Of a stretch of DNA of 64,000 nt, positions 47,130 through 60,060 are shown piece after piece; the stretch's first letter is position 1, and each line of letters starts with the position of its first letter. The stretch lies in NCBI GenBank assembly GCA_012295275.1, contig CM022670.1, positions 16,761,698-16,825,697 of the forward strand, written 5' to 3'. The notes below the pieces were generated by a model that saw only the letters and a list, made by a program, of their open reading frames with translations, did not search any database and had not been told where the DNA came from. A program made the translations under genes and the position numbers. This DNA comes from Chrysomallon squamiferum (Eukaryota; Mollusca; Gastropoda; Neomphalida; Peltospiridae).

Positions 47130-47440
47130 TTTTGTATGGCATTTTATGGCATTAATGTTTATGTGTCGATCCTTGGACCGACATTCCACTGTTGTGTGCA
47201 AATGATCCAGAAACGTTTTGAAAATTAAAATTTCCTCCGGCAAACTGTACCCATCACAACGAGTGTGATACGTTTTCACTAAATCCTGGAAGTGTAAATA
47301 CTATTACGATTATTTATGCAAACTGTCAAATAATGAAAAACAGTTATTACATTTAATTACGACAATCAATAAATCACAGTATGACATCAGCCACATGTTC
47401 AGTTGGTATTTGAGATGTGTGTGATTTTGTGCAATTACTA
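47130..47440. other. Unique intergenic sequence
   Basis: No repeats or frames of note. Confidence 0.4.
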
Positions 47441-47444
47441 GTTT

Positions 47445-47494
47445 ATTTTATTTTATTTTATTTATTTATTTATTTATTTATTTATTTTTTTTTA

Positions 47495-47577
<83 letters not shown>

Positions 47578-47735
47578 TATTTATTATTTTTATTATTATT
47601 ATTTTTTTTTTTTTTCGATAATGGTCTGTTTTTCATATTCATTCCAACTATACTACATTTAGTAGTAAATTCATGTTGACGATAAAAAAAAAAAAATAAA
47701 TAAATAAATAAATAAATAATATTTTGTTAAAATTC
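47445..47735. repeat. (TTTA)n and (ATT)n array, then (AAAT)n
   Basis: TTTTA/TTTA units (about 47448-47490) pass into a long (ATT)n run (47500-47575) and T-rich sequence. (AAAT)n lies at about 47694-47720. Confidence 0.95.
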
Positions 47736-47739
47736 GAAT

Positions 47740-48118
47740 AAGATGTTTAAAGGTGTAGATCGACTAAGGGAAAAAAAACCCCGTGGATTTGATGGCTTCA
47801 GGAAAACAAAAGTTATCGTTCTTTCAGCTTCGTATTCTCTAATGCAGTAATTCTTTTCCAATCCACCTAATCGACCTAATGTTTCACGATTTACTTATTA
47901 AATGCAGTGGTATAATTGCATTAATCGACATCTGATCAAAACTTACAAATGATTACTGATTAACGATATAGAGACATCCTTTCCACTCATATCAGTATTA
48001 TGTAATACACCGAATAGTTTATAACTGTTTTCATCTTCTTTTTTTGGTACTACTACTATTACTTCTGCTACTGCTACTACTACTACTACTACCACTACTA
48101 CTACTATTATTACTACTA

Positions 48119-48171
<53 letters not shown>

Positions 48172-48190
48172 TAAATTTATTATTATTCAG
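47740..48190. repeat. Unique stretch then (ACT)n-(ATT)n compound array
   Basis: Positions 47750-48040 are unique. CTA/ACT trinucleotides (about 48048-48118) join a pure (ATT)n run (about 48120-48170). Confidence 0.85.
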
Positions 48191-48194
48191 TTAA

Positions 48195-48540
48195 AACCAC
48201 GCATTAACAACCGTAACCGCAGGTTGGAGTTTTTACATGGACTTAATGGAAGTTGATTTTATGTTATAGTTTTGATTTTCACAAAGAAAGCACTAGACTA
48301 TTAAATCCACATTAAATCTTGATACCGTTACTGTCTGAATGCAGAAACATTGAACATAAATGGAAATGAACTGTGAAGTTAAGATTACCACATGGAGTCC
48401 GATATTCATCATTAAGTCTGCGACCACTAACACCGTTACAAACAACTGAAATCCTAAAACGCCGAAACCTTCGCAGAACTCGTAAACATTATGTAGTCAT
48501 TATAATCGCGTTAAAATACAAAATATTCACTAATACATTA
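48195..48540. other. Unique intergenic island
   Basis: A short plus-strand frame (48373-48639) runs through the palindrome below and has no recognised domain. Confidence 0.35.
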
Positions 48541-48542
48541 TT

Positions 48543-48603
48543 AACTCGATTAAACATCCTTAGAGTGTGTATGATACACACTCTAAGGATGTTTAATCAA
48601 CTC
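48543..48603. mobile_element. Perfect 51-bp palindrome flanked by 5-bp direct repeats
   Basis: The arms 48548-48572 and 48574-48598 are perfect 25-bp reverse complements around a single central base. The left arm begins gattaaacatccttagagtg. The 5-mer aactc occurs immediately on both sides (48543-48547 and 48599-48603), as expected for a target-site duplication. It looks like a minimal palindromic insertion, perhaps two fused terminal inverted repeats. A fold-back replication product is the alternative. Confidence 0.75.
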
Positions 48604-48604
48604 C

Positions 48605-50345
48605 AAAATCTCATTTCAAAGATTTCTGCCTCGCAATAGTTCATTTGAAATACTCATGATTTGATTCAAATTCATATGAGATCGAAAAGCATCTTCGCCG
48701 ACGTCAAATTCGGGAACTGCAACAACCTCAACAACCTCAACAACCGGGTTTTGTGAGCGACCACCAGATTTGATCTGCTTTGAAATTCCTCCTTAAATAC
48801 AAGGGTTTGTAGATGTATATGTGTTGATTAATACTGAGTTGATGTTGGCATGTTGCGGTGTTTTCATGTTAAGTGGTCTAAGGGAAATAACTCACGTTGA
48901 CTGGTCGTAATTCTATAATGTTTGCAGTCGCTCTTTTACCTTTCCGGTCAGTTAACATGCAGGCGCTTTCTTTTATTTAGTTAAACTTGATAACTGCACA
49001 AATAAACATATATCAAGTTTGATTCGGTTATACTGAAATATCAACATAAAGATCTTGTTTCTTCAAACAAGCTTATAGTTCTTATATTTTTCTTTTAATT
49101 GTTGTATTTTCATGGTCAAGGGGAAAGAACTCATGTTGACGGGTATTTAAATTAGGTTTGTAAAGGAAAAAAAAAAACAAAGAAGATAGAGGACCGCATT
49201 TTAAATTGTTAAATAAATATAGTTCCTGTTTGCCTAGAAAAATGAAAAAACTCTAGTATTAACATATAAATTAAAAAAAAAACTCTAGTATTAACATATA
49301 AATTTAATGTTTTTATATATTTTGTTGCTGTTACTGTTGTCTTTCTGACTAAACAGCTTGCATCTTTTTTTTTAAATACAAAAGTGGGAAACCATTTTGA
49401 CGAAGTTTCTTTATGATGATTATTGGTCGTAGAATTTGAAAGACTACATCTTATATACTACTACTACTACTACTAATAAATTATTTCAAAGAATAATTAA
49501 CATAACAATTTAATGATCAGATTAATAAAATAGCAATAACAATAATAATAAATAAAAATTAAAGGAATCGATTTATGAATTGTGATGCAAGGGAAATAAC
49601 TCCTGTATTTTTACTAAGTGAAAATAGAAATTAATGAAAGGTTGAGAACATGAAAGGAAAACCTAGATAATGCATAACAATAACATTTTACCAACAGATT
49701 CTTATTATTCTTACAGAGAAGTAATACTGATATAAAAATAACTATTTACAAATAAATATCTTACAACTTCTTTTTCAACAGTGGAAATAGTGTTTTCCTG
49801 ACCACAGTTATTTCATTAATAAGCTTATGTTAAAAGCTAAATTTTATAATAATAAATTTAATAATAATAATAATAATAATAATAATAGTGATAATTATAA
49901 CAAAAAAAATATGCACTTTAGATGTAACCCTTGTCAGCAGAGGTTTTATTCACAATTTGTTTGGTGTCGATGCAGATATAAAAAGATCATAACTTTAAGT
50001 TTATCCTTTTCATTGGTAATATAACTGTTGGTGTTTGGATGTTACCACTTCACCAGTAGAAATGAAACTCGTTCCTTAATTTTTTTTTTTCTCCCATATA
50101 GATGTCATTTGACTGATGATAATTTTGAAAAAATTTTCTTATTCAGACATAATCAACAGAAGTGTTCAATGTCACACAGTTGATGCTGTGATGTGCATTA
50201 GAATAAACAGCAGCAAAGGAAGATCAATTAATTTATTCCTTTAATTTGAAAAATACTTCCAAATACATTTGTACTTGTAGTTAAATACATTTCAGTGCAT
50301 TTGACTCCCAGATGTGGTTTTAATATCATTACTGGCAAATAAACA
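48605..50345. other. Mostly unique intergenic sequence
   Basis: No exon is recognised. 'caacaacctcaacaacctca' trinucleotide-like repeats occur near 48720-48742. A direct duplication of 'aactctagtattaacatata' lies at about 49251-49302. (ACT)n is found at about 49459-49475 and (AAT)n at about 49858-49886. A plus-strand 65-codon frame crosses the last of these. Confidence 0.5.
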
Positions 50346-52111
50346 TAAGTAGTAAAATAGGGGTGCAGAAATTTAAAAAAAAAAAAAAAAAAAATGGAAT
50401 TGTGAAAAACATGACTGGAAAAAAAAAGAAAGGCATACTGGTCTAATTAGATCAAAAAAAAATGTAAAACTTGAAATCTGGAGAAAAAAGCAACAACCAC
50501 CTGCAAAAAAAATAAAATAAAAATAACAAACATTATCCTATAATTTTAATTTTATTGTTATGACATTTGAGATATAAATGAAAACCTTTTCAGTTTCAAT
50601 TAGGCTTGCATCTACATGTAATGGATATTGTCTTGATATAATGTGCCTTTTATTGGTAATAAAACAAAAATTGTAATCAATCACCAAAAAATGAAATAAA
50701 ATAGAATAAAACAACAATAATTTTAAATTTTCATAACATAACTCATTTATAATCTGCGAATCTTGTGTCTGTTTTTGCTTTCCAGCCAGACAAAATATAA
50801 ACTTACTGAACTTAAAAAAATTAAATAAATAAATAAATCATAAATACTTATGATTAAATTCAATATAAATATTTAATTTCCAGGTGTATTTGTTTGTTTT
50901 TTTATGGTTTTTTTGGTTTGTTTTTTTTGTGTGTGCCAGTTTTACCTATTTCCTGTAAAATGTTTATGAGAGGAAAATTAGAAAATATTTTTTTATAACC
51001 TTTCTTTATTAGAACAAACAGAACAAACCAAAAGTTGTCATAATTCATTTATACATATGGATACAACAAAGAAATAAATGTTTTGAAAATACAGGGAAAA
51101 GTTCTAAGAGTGGAAAACCTGAATTGAGATATTAAATATTAAACTGTTCTTATAGTCACTGGACTTTCTTCACAACTGTAAAACAGCCTTCAAATCTTAA
51201 CAAGATTAAAATGTGACGTGCCAAAGAAAAAAAAAAAAAAAAAATAACACAGAACAAAAATATTCCATACATTTAAATATTCTTTATTCATTTATTGATT
51301 ATTTTTAAGTTTTTGATTTTTTGTTTGTTGAAAAATTAGAGACATTTTGAATATTTTTAGCAAAGTTTAAAATTTTGTGCCTGTAATTAGAGAAGAGAAA
51401 GATGAAACAAAGAATCCCTTAAAAGTCCTGGTTCAGTACAGGAGGAAGTTGTGGAAATATTGGAGCTGTCTTATTTTACTTTTTAAAAATGAACACCTAA
51501 AGCAACTAAAAACAATAAATAAATAAAATCCTCATTAACATAAAAAATGTATATTTTAATGGAATATATATTAAGTATTCTAATTTTAAAAATTGTTTTC
51601 TAGATACTTACACAAGGATTCATAAATTTTATTTTATTTTTGTTATTATTATTTTATAATTATTACTGTTGTTGTTATTATTAGTATATTTAGTGTTTTG
51701 CTTTTGTTTTCAGTTTTAAATAGTAAAAACTTAACTTTGTTGCCTGCAGATATAAAGACAGCAAAATCTTTACTAAAATACATTTGTGTTTTAAATATGT
51801 TTATATACACTATTTTAAGGTTTTGTTTTATTATTTTTTAGGTGGAAAGAATTTGATATATAAAAAAGAAACTGAAGATACACAAAGAAAATAATTTAAA
51901 ATTTTTTTTATTTCAGAAGTGTGTAAAAATACCCGAAAGACTGAGTGTACAGTAACTTCGAAATGATTAAATTATCTTTAGCCTGTCTACAAATTGTTGT
52001 GATAAAATGAAAGCCATCTTTCATGCGTCACTGCAGGTGTGTCAAGTACTTTTTTAATGTAAAAGTTGGCTGAACAGAAAAAATAACACTCTCAAGAGAA
52101 TTACCGCAATT

Positions 52112-52153
<42 letters not shown>

Positions 52154-53080
52154 TATATAATACACAAGATGTCAACACACGCAAAAATACATGAAAGTCT
52201 GAGCCTATGGCAATTTGAACTAATTAAGACAATTTTAATATTAAATTTTTTTATTTTATTTTTTCCTAACCACTTTTTATTCAAATATTTTATTATTAGT
52301 AAAAACTATTTGGTTATTTTATAAAATAATAGTTACATCGCTACATTAGAGTTTTAACCAAAGCAACAACAATTAAAGTTATAATTCAATTAAAATAAAA
52401 TAAATAAATAATTACTGATAATTTACATATTTAAAAAACTAATCATAAATGAAATTCAAGAAAGAAACCCCAGAAAGTTACTAGTCTGACTGGAAACAAA
52501 AATAATATTATAAAATGATAAAATATAAAAAGAAAAAAAAGAGTAAGTTTAATATAAGCTGTTAATGATTTATTATCATTGTTGTTGTTATTATTAATAA
52601 ATAAGAATTTTGTTTTGAAAATTCAGTAATGAAAGACGTATTTAAGAAAGACACTGGCAGAATTCTTGAGAGACTTTTACTTAACTATTATTATATATTT
52701 TATTTTTACAGTGGGTAGACAGAAATTATTTGTAACTGGGTCTTTGTTTGAGTACATCAGATGTTAATAATAATTTTCAAGACAAATGTTAAATCACTGA
52801 AATTATTTATTAATGTATACATGAAGAAACATAAACCTTGAATGAAAGATAAGTAAAAAGAAAGAGAAAATAATTGAAGTTTAGAAAAAGAAAAAAGAAA
52901 GAAAGAAGAAAAATGAAAGCTGACAAAAAGAGAAGAAATATGGAAGAATTTTGTTTTCACAAAACAACAATAAAAAGCCTCCAAAAACATACAGTATTTT
53001 GATCATCGTGAATTCCAGTCTGAAAAGCCTGTTAGCAAAATGAAATAGATTTAAACTGGACATTTACATTTAAGGTGATG
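50345..53080. other. AT-rich gene-free stretch with homopolymers
   Basis: Poly-A lies at about 50374-50393 and 51226-51244, and a 36-base poly-T at about 52115-52150. AAAT-type repeats are scattered, and AAAG/AAG-rich sequence lies at about 52855-52935. I see no gene, RNA or strong motif. Confidence 0.65.
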
Positions 53081-53084
53081 TCCA

Positions 53085-53910
53085 TTGTTCACTGATAATA
53101 CTATGCTGAACTGAACTTTATTTACACTTAGGTCAGAATTTGACGGCATTTGACTTCGAGGTTCACAGAGTAAATACGTAATTTGACAAGAGCGCTCGTT
53201 TCTCATAGTAATGATACACCTAAGATAGTTAAAGATTTAAACACAAATAATATTTCTATCTATTGATGTGTCTTTGTATTTTGGTCTTCTGATCAACGTA
53301 GTATATATATATGTTATAGATAGATAGACTGATAAGCATAACGACTGCCATTATTTTAATTAAAAGGATTATTTGAAATAAAGAAATATAATGTTGTTAC
53401 CTTGGTAAAACATGTTTAACACACACATATACAAGAAGCAGGGGGAAAAAATATGGATACAGTATTTAAACTGTTTGACTAACACTATATTAAACAAAAC
53501 TGAGTTATTGAAAACACAGTTTTCATTATAAAACAAGCGAATGAGAAGAGACAAATATTTATATAATAAAAATGGCGAGATGACTTTACAGTGCTTTCTC
53601 GAAGGGTGGATACAATCAGCTAAATCCGTCACCATGCGTCCGTTAATTCAACAATAACAAAATGGTTTAAACAAGAAAATCGCTAGTTCATAATAAAGCA
53701 GCTGTGAAAACATGTTCCAGTGCACCGCGGAGAGGAAACTCAATCTGCGCATGTGTGGTCTCGCAAAACGTTCACATGGTTTCAATCGTATGTTGCAAGG
53801 AAGTCATTTCATAAACTCTTCACTGACGGAAATGTTCGGGTCGTTCCTAACTCAACTCTACCTACATCGACGGGGAAATATTCAAATCGCTAGTCTCACA
53901 TAATAATAAT
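53085..53910. other. Unique sequence with two GC-richer patches
   Basis: Patches at 53100-53225 and 53560-53895 are non-repetitive. Frames of 88 codons (minus strand, 53369-53635) and 63 codons (plus strand, 53712-53903) are unassigned. Confidence 0.35.
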
Positions 53911-54990
53911 AATAATAATAATAATAACAGAAAGAAGAAGAAAAACAATATTTTGTTATTACCGACATACAGCGAGTCTTGATTTTCCTGGATTTGTGAT
54001 TTATGTTTATTATTCATTATAGTGGGTAAAGGTGGACATAATACACATAAACAATTTTTTTTTTCCTATGGTCTTCTTGGTGTACAGATTCCATCAAACA
54101 GAATTTCATGTCTGATATTTTTAGTAGTGATAATTTACGTGTCGACATGACAAATACTCGTATGTTGATGTATATATATTTTTCTTTTAGTTACTTATTA
54201 TTTTTTATGACTTACAAAATAAAAAAAAATTAAATATATTATTGCAGTTTAGAACTGCAATAACTGTTACTTATAAATATTTATTTATTTATTTATTTAT
54301 TTTTATATTTGTTGACACTATTATAATTAATAATTTATCTTTTCTTTCTTTATTTCTTGCTTTCTTTTCTTTAATTTCGTATTATATGTTACTATGATTT
54401 CCTTGGTATAACAAAATAACGTTAAAAATTACTGTCTGTTTAAACAATCCTCAGCCCTCTTGATGAGTATCACGTTTAACAGTTAATTATTTTAACAGCG
54501 TATTTCCAGCAGCAAATCTTGCATAACTTACGTAACAATATAATTATGCCGTGATCTTGTTTCTCTGCTTTTTATTATTTTATTTAAACAGAGTGTGTCC
54601 TAATTTAATACACATAACACACACAATAATGATGATTGTCAAGGTGATGATAATTATGTGATGATGATGATGATGTTGATGAAGATGAAGATGATTTTGG
54701 CATTTGCATCTTTCTTTCTAATAAGATCTGATCATTTTGCTGAGATCTACCCTGGCCGAAACGTTCTATTTTTATTACAGTGTTTATTAGATTAATGTAA
54801 CTGTTATAAAAACAACAACAGTTCATTGGCTATAAATAATCAGGTTATAAAAAGTTGTAATTTATACTTCATCCGAGATTTGTGATGCATTGTTTAAAAT
54901 CGCCTGTTCAATATTATTATTATAATTAGTACTAATAGTAGTAGTAGTAGTAGTAGTAGTAGTAGCAGCAACAGGTGCAGCAGTGTGGTA
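53905..54990. other. AT-rich spacer with AAT, TTTA, GAT and AGT microsatellites
   Basis: (AAT)n lies at about 53901-53927, (TTTA)n at about 54278-54302, GAT/GAAGAT at about 54656-54692 and (AGT)n at about 54931-54966. A small perfect hairpin (attgcagtt / aactgcaat) lies at about 54241-54261. No gene. Confidence 0.65.
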
Positions 54991-55049
54991 TGTGTGCGTG
55001 GATTTTTTTTTTTAGTTTGCGTGTATGTTTTGTTCTTCTTAATTTTATT

Positions 55050-55600
55050 TCCAGAAAAAAATGTGAAAATATTTACAAGTAATTTTGAACGGCTTCTATT
55101 CTTACATTCAGTATCTTGGAAATATTTGACTATTACGAAATAACAAGTGTTGTGTTTGTTAATGCTTTTAACACCAGTATTATCAAATACCTGTTTGTCT
55201 ATAACTGTTTGCCGCGTGCAAATCATTCACGACGTGTTTATATTGCTGATTGTCTGTTTAAATGTCAGTGCATGTCTACACCAGCCGTGTCACAATAAAA
55301 CATGCCAGCAGTGTGTAAACTTCCACGTGTCTTTCTCCCATTATTAAGAGGATGACGGCCAAACGGATGTTAAAGACGCGTGTCGTGTAAACAAATAAAC
55401 ATTTTCCATTCTAGAAATAACACAGAGAGAGAGAGAGAGAGATCTGGTAGTGTTTGCTTATATTGCATATGTGTGGATAATATCTTACAGTAGTGATATC
55501 ATATGATCACCTGTAATATATTTATGAGTCTCGAATGAGGAAATCATTTCCAAGATAAAGATCGCTTTAGTTTTTGCTTTCAAAGAAAATAAATAAATTT
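55050..55600. other. Unique sequence with a short (GA)n run
   Basis: The unique stretch 55080-55400 contains short unassigned frames. (GA)n is at about 55424-55442. Confidence 0.45.
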
Positions 55601-55611
55601 CATGTATCTGT

Positions 55612-55612
55612 G

Positions 55613-55663
<51 letters not shown>

Positions 55664-55747
55664 GTGCATATGTTATATATATATATATATATATACATAT
55701 ATATACACACATATATATACATATATATACACATACATATCATATAT

Positions 55748-55790
<43 letters not shown>

Positions 55791-55835
55791 CACACATATA
55801 TATAAACACAAATACACATACATAAACGTAGAAAA
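55612..55835. repeat. Self-complementary (TG)n-(TA)n-(CA)n compound microsatellite
   Basis: (TG)n at 55615-55659 is followed by (TA)n and 'atatacac' sequence, then (AC)n at about 55751-55777 and more AT/AC. The TG and AC arms can pair, so the tract is a large potential hairpin. Confidence 0.92.
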
Positions 55836-55839
55836 AAAA

Positions 55840-57050
55840 AAAAAAAGAGTGAGAGGGACGGAGATGGAGAGAGAATATGGGGCAATTTGTAAATTTAGTT
55901 AAATATGAAATATAACAGTATACCATAAGATGAGTATCAGTGTGTTTCTTATGATGGCATATTTCAGCTTCTTCTGATTCAGATTTAACCCTGGAGTTGT
56001 TTCTCAAGATCCGGTTGATATCAGTTGTATCTGAGTGTAACATAAACAGCGAGGCAGCGACTTGTCACTCACAGCAATGTCTAATGAAGTGGATGATGGG
56101 ATTTAAGTTACATTCGCCCCTGTTGTTGCCAGAAACAATCTTCTTGCGCCGACTGTTTACGCTTTCCAGTGAAAAGATTGGACCGAAAGCAGGAATCGGT
56201 AGATTACAGGCAACGAAAAGAAGACTTTTGTTTTGACTATAACCGATCTTGGTGGATAAGAAGAAAAAGATTAAATGGAAAAGAAAATTGCATTAAAGGA
56301 AGGAAGACCACCTCACAGCCTCAGATAAACTTTGAGTACACAAAAAAGCCTTCTAACCGGAAGTGCAAGCTAACAATTGTATTTGATGCCATCCAAACAC
56401 AGGCTGGTTTAAATACACTGTAACAGTAGTCAAGGTTTGAAATTGAATTATCTTTTATTTTAAATACTCGAGAAAAACGCTCTAAGGCAGTTTATCTTAG
56501 CTTTAATCAACATTTATAGGCTTGCATATATTTAACCGAGTCTGTATTTACAAAACTTTGGCTTTTTTCATCTGCAGACATAGATTATTGCTGATACGTT
56601 CGGATTTGTTTGTTCCACTCGAGAGAAATGAACGAATGAAAGTGAAGTTAGTTTCTCAGTAACACGCTGTAATAGAACGTAAATAAAAACGAAATAAATC
56701 ACATCTGGTATGTCTGCTTCCGCCTTTGAATTTACTTTATTGAGACAAAGTGACAGAGTTGAATGTCACGGAGGAAACGTTTTGTAAGGATTAACTTTTA
56801 TTTGACGTATTTTAAATTTATTAGACTGGTTGTAGGTTACAATATCAACGAATATAAATGGACTCAATATCGACTATAATTTATTCAGTTAAAAAATTGG
56901 TCTTTCGAGATTTTAGAATTCTGCACTAATTCCAATTAATTTTTCCATCAAGATTTGTATCATTGCAAAACCAATTCCAGCTTCTGTTCATTTTTGAACC
57001 AGCACTGAAAAATTTAAGCCTGCAAATTCTACGGGAAAAAAACACAAAAA
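55840..57050. other. Long unique stretch with a GC-richer island at 55980-56430
   Basis: Two overlapping plus-strand frames (55997-56236 and 56169-56423) are not repeat-derived. The second is basic and has no recognised domain. An ETS-type ACCGGAAGTG lies at about 56356-56365. It could be an exon of an unrecognised gene or regulatory DNA. Confidence 0.3.
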
Positions 57051-57592
57051 TACTTACCTAAAGACCCCAATGGGGAAAAAAAAATAAAAAAATAAAATAA
57101 AAAAATAAAGAAAAGAAAAAACAAAAAAACTTAAAAACAAACAAACAAAAAATAATAAATTTACAATGGTGAAGTTCTTTTGAAGAACTATTTTTTTTTT
57201 TCATATTTTAAAACTGAAAAGGTTAGTCCCTTTTTTCTTTTTCGTTTTTTTCCTTCTTCAGAATTTTCGGTAATTAAGGAATATGAATAACTGCGTAACT
57301 CTGTATCTCCAAACTGCGATTCCTGATTCAGTGGTCTGGATCGCATTCTGTTTCCCGGCCGACAGCATTTCCTCATAATGACGTTATCGTTGTAATTAAT
57401 TACAGTTACGATGTTTTATTTATGTTACCATAACGTATTTTAGTAACGTAATACAAACGTAATGGAACCTAATAACATAACTATGCAGATAATCAGGGTG
57501 AATCATTATTAATAAATGATGTCTAACACATTATTCAGCTTCTGAAATGAAACAAACAAAATTTATTATTATGGTAGCAGTGGGAGTAGAAC

Positions 57593-57643
<51 letters not shown>

Positions 57644-58175
57644 GTGTTATTCAAATTTGAATCATACATTTTTTAAAGATACTTTTTATCACATTCAAAT
57701 TTGGTTTGCTTTGACAATTTTTCCGTCTCAGCATCTCGTTAAAACTTAAATGTGAAAGAATCTGACAGCATCTGAAATTTACTGAACGATCACAAACCAA
57801 TTCTTCGAAAAAAAGAATGAAAAAAAAAAGAAAAAAAAAAAAAAAAAGAGAGATAAGAAAAAAAAGAAAGGGAAAAAAAAAAAAAAAAAAAACTTCAAAC
57901 ATTACACAACCTTTTGTTAGAAAACAAAACATAATGATAACAAAACTGTGGAATACAATCATCTGGAAACGAATTATCAGTAACTTATAGCATTCAAAAT
58001 TATACTGATATGTGGAATTTGACTATAATTATTTAATTAGTTAATTTGGTCACGCAATAAATTTTTTTGTCTTCATGGCAGATCCTGAAACATTAAATAA
58101 AATAGAAATATATTTGTATAATCGCAGTGTTACCATTAAAAAAAATGAAATTTTTTTTGAGACAGTAACGTCAGG
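57050..58175. repeat. A-rich spacer, (ATT)n and purine-rich tracts
   Basis: A-rich sequence fills about 57075-57155. A unique patch lies at about 57290-57400. (ATT)n lies at about 57594-57641. AAAG/poly-A tracts lie at about 57806-57891. No gene. Confidence 0.75.
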
Positions 58176-58300
58176 GTACGGGAAAAAAGGCATTTGATAA
58201 AATGGCACCTGAGAAAATAGCACTGGAAAAAAAAGGCACCTGGAAAAAATGGCACCACGCAAATTTGGAAAAAATGCCACCTGAAAAAAAAAAAGTGTTA
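58175..58300. repeat. Degenerate minisatellite of aaaatggcacctg units
   Basis: About six units of 18-24 bp with the core 'aaaatggcacctg' and variable A-runs. A related 'aatggaacc/aatggcacc' word pair occurs in inverted orientation at about 59013-59040, so the two could be sub-terminal repeats of one element. Confidence 0.75.
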
Positions 58301-58692
58301 CTGCTTATTGACATTTAGTTATCGGTAGTAGGTGAAGTCCTGCTTACAAAAACGATTCATAACTGAACATAAAAAACACACACAAAAAAATCAGTGCATG
58401 AATAATATTTGAGATAGTGATTTAATGTCAGAAGTAATAGAATCAGCAGCTAATATCAGATTTAACAATTGCTGACAGTTCAGAATTAAATGATCAGTCA
58501 AAACAAATGTAAACCAAAAATAACCCTCACCCCAAATATATATATATATCTTATGTTATGTTTGAACTGACACAATGATATCATTCTGGAGGAAATTTTA
58601 ACTATAGTATGCGTATTAGCATTAGGTACATCTGTATGCACGTGTCTGTATGTACTCGTGCATCTATGTACGCGTGCAAGCGTGTATGAATG

Positions 58693-58741
<49 letters not shown>

Positions 58742-59070
58742 GGAGCCAGTCACAACATCCGTTGGAAACCTCATGGTAACCAAAACCAAGTGGTTCAGTG
58801 ATGCTATGTATACTGTATTTTTAAATGTGATAATAATGTGATAATTGTAATATTAAACTCTGATATAAGACTGTACTTTGTTAAGCAAAACCAAGTGGCT
58901 GAACGATGCTGTGTTTTAATATATATGAATATAGCAATACTGCATGACTAAATGGTATTTTCAAAAGTACTTTTATGTTTTTTTAAGCAGTTATTCAGAA
59001 AAAAAAAAAAAGGTTCCATTTTTTCGGTCGGTGCCATTAGTTCCTACACCTTTAACGTCGATATAATGAT
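58300..59070. other. Spacer with (GT)n-(AT)n and a 30-bp direct duplication
   Basis: GT/AT repeats lie at about 58694-58740. The words 'aaaaccaagtgg' and 'gatgctatgt'/'gatgctgtgt' recur at about 58782-58811 and 58888-58914. Confidence 0.6.
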
Positions 59071-59520
59071 TTTTTTTTCATTCATCACCACCATCATCGT
59101 TGTCGTCGTCGTTGTTATCATCACTGTGTAAATGAAAAACTTTCTGTGCTTACAAATATTATATTTATATAATTATTTATTAAGTTCTCAGACCTCAGTT
59201 TTTTATTTATATTAACATTTGACAGCAGGCTGTATATTACGTTATTATTATTATGCGGATACCTTCATGTTATAATTACATTACGTTACGTTAACTTGAT
59301 TTTGTATGAATTTCGTTATCACCATCAGTAATAAAAGGTAACAATGACATCAATTTTGTATTTTTTCTTTAAAGAAAGAAAGAAACAAAGAAAGAAAAGA
59401 AAAGAAGAAAAGAAGGAAAAGAAAAGAAAACGAAGAAATAAATACAATTTACAAATATATATTTTCTTAGACATATTTGAATTATTATTAAAATAACGAT
59501 TTCGAACATTTTTTTAGCAT
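59070..59520. other. AT-rich spacer
   Basis: TCATCACCACC/GTCGTC trinucleotide-like sequence lies near 59080-59125 and AAAG repeats at about 59372-59435. No gene. Confidence 0.65.
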
Positions 59521-59524
59521 ATTT

Positions 59525-59800
59525 ACGTGAATGCAGAGTTATTTCCCTTACGTTATTAAACGTTTTTATTTACACCAGCGACTTCAGATTTTTATCAAGA
59601 GCAATCGTCTTTTCCGTGGTCACGTGACCATGTATACTTTAAAATGGGTAACTTTTGATGGAGCATAGTATTAACGATAACAGATGATGCTTTCTAATGC
59701 GTATTATTGATTTGATTTAACTGAATGTCTTTTAAAGGCAAAAATCAAAATGTCTTTTAATAATCTTCTTCCTTCATCTGTAATATGGGTATATGTGTGC
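59525..59800. promoter_or_regulatory. Unique island with the third GTCACGTGAC palindrome
   Basis: The 10-bp site is at 59619-59628 inside the longer palindrome ggtcacgtgacc. No open frame is present. Confidence 0.35.
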
Positions 59801-59879
59801 ATGATCGTTCATTAAGAATAAACTGAAATTAAAACATTTAGAAGAGTTAACTGTTTTTAAAATCTAAATGAAACGAAAA

Positions 59880-59933
59880 TAAATAAATAAACAGAAAAGA
59901 AGAAGTAAATAAATAAATAAATAAATAAATATG

Positions 59934-59996
<63 letters not shown>

Positions 59997-60060
59997 ATGT
60001 AATAAAATAAAATAAAATTAAATTAAATTAAAAATATAAATTAGAAATACAAGAATATAT
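59880..60060. repeat. (AAAT)n array of about 100 bp
   Basis: Nearly pure AAAT tetranucleotides run from about 59903 to 59998, then TAAAA and TTAAA variants. Confidence 0.97.

Noticed and set aside
54241-54261. Small perfect hairpin as a possible RNA element
   Set aside because: Arms of only 9 bp in AT-rich DNA are expected by chance.
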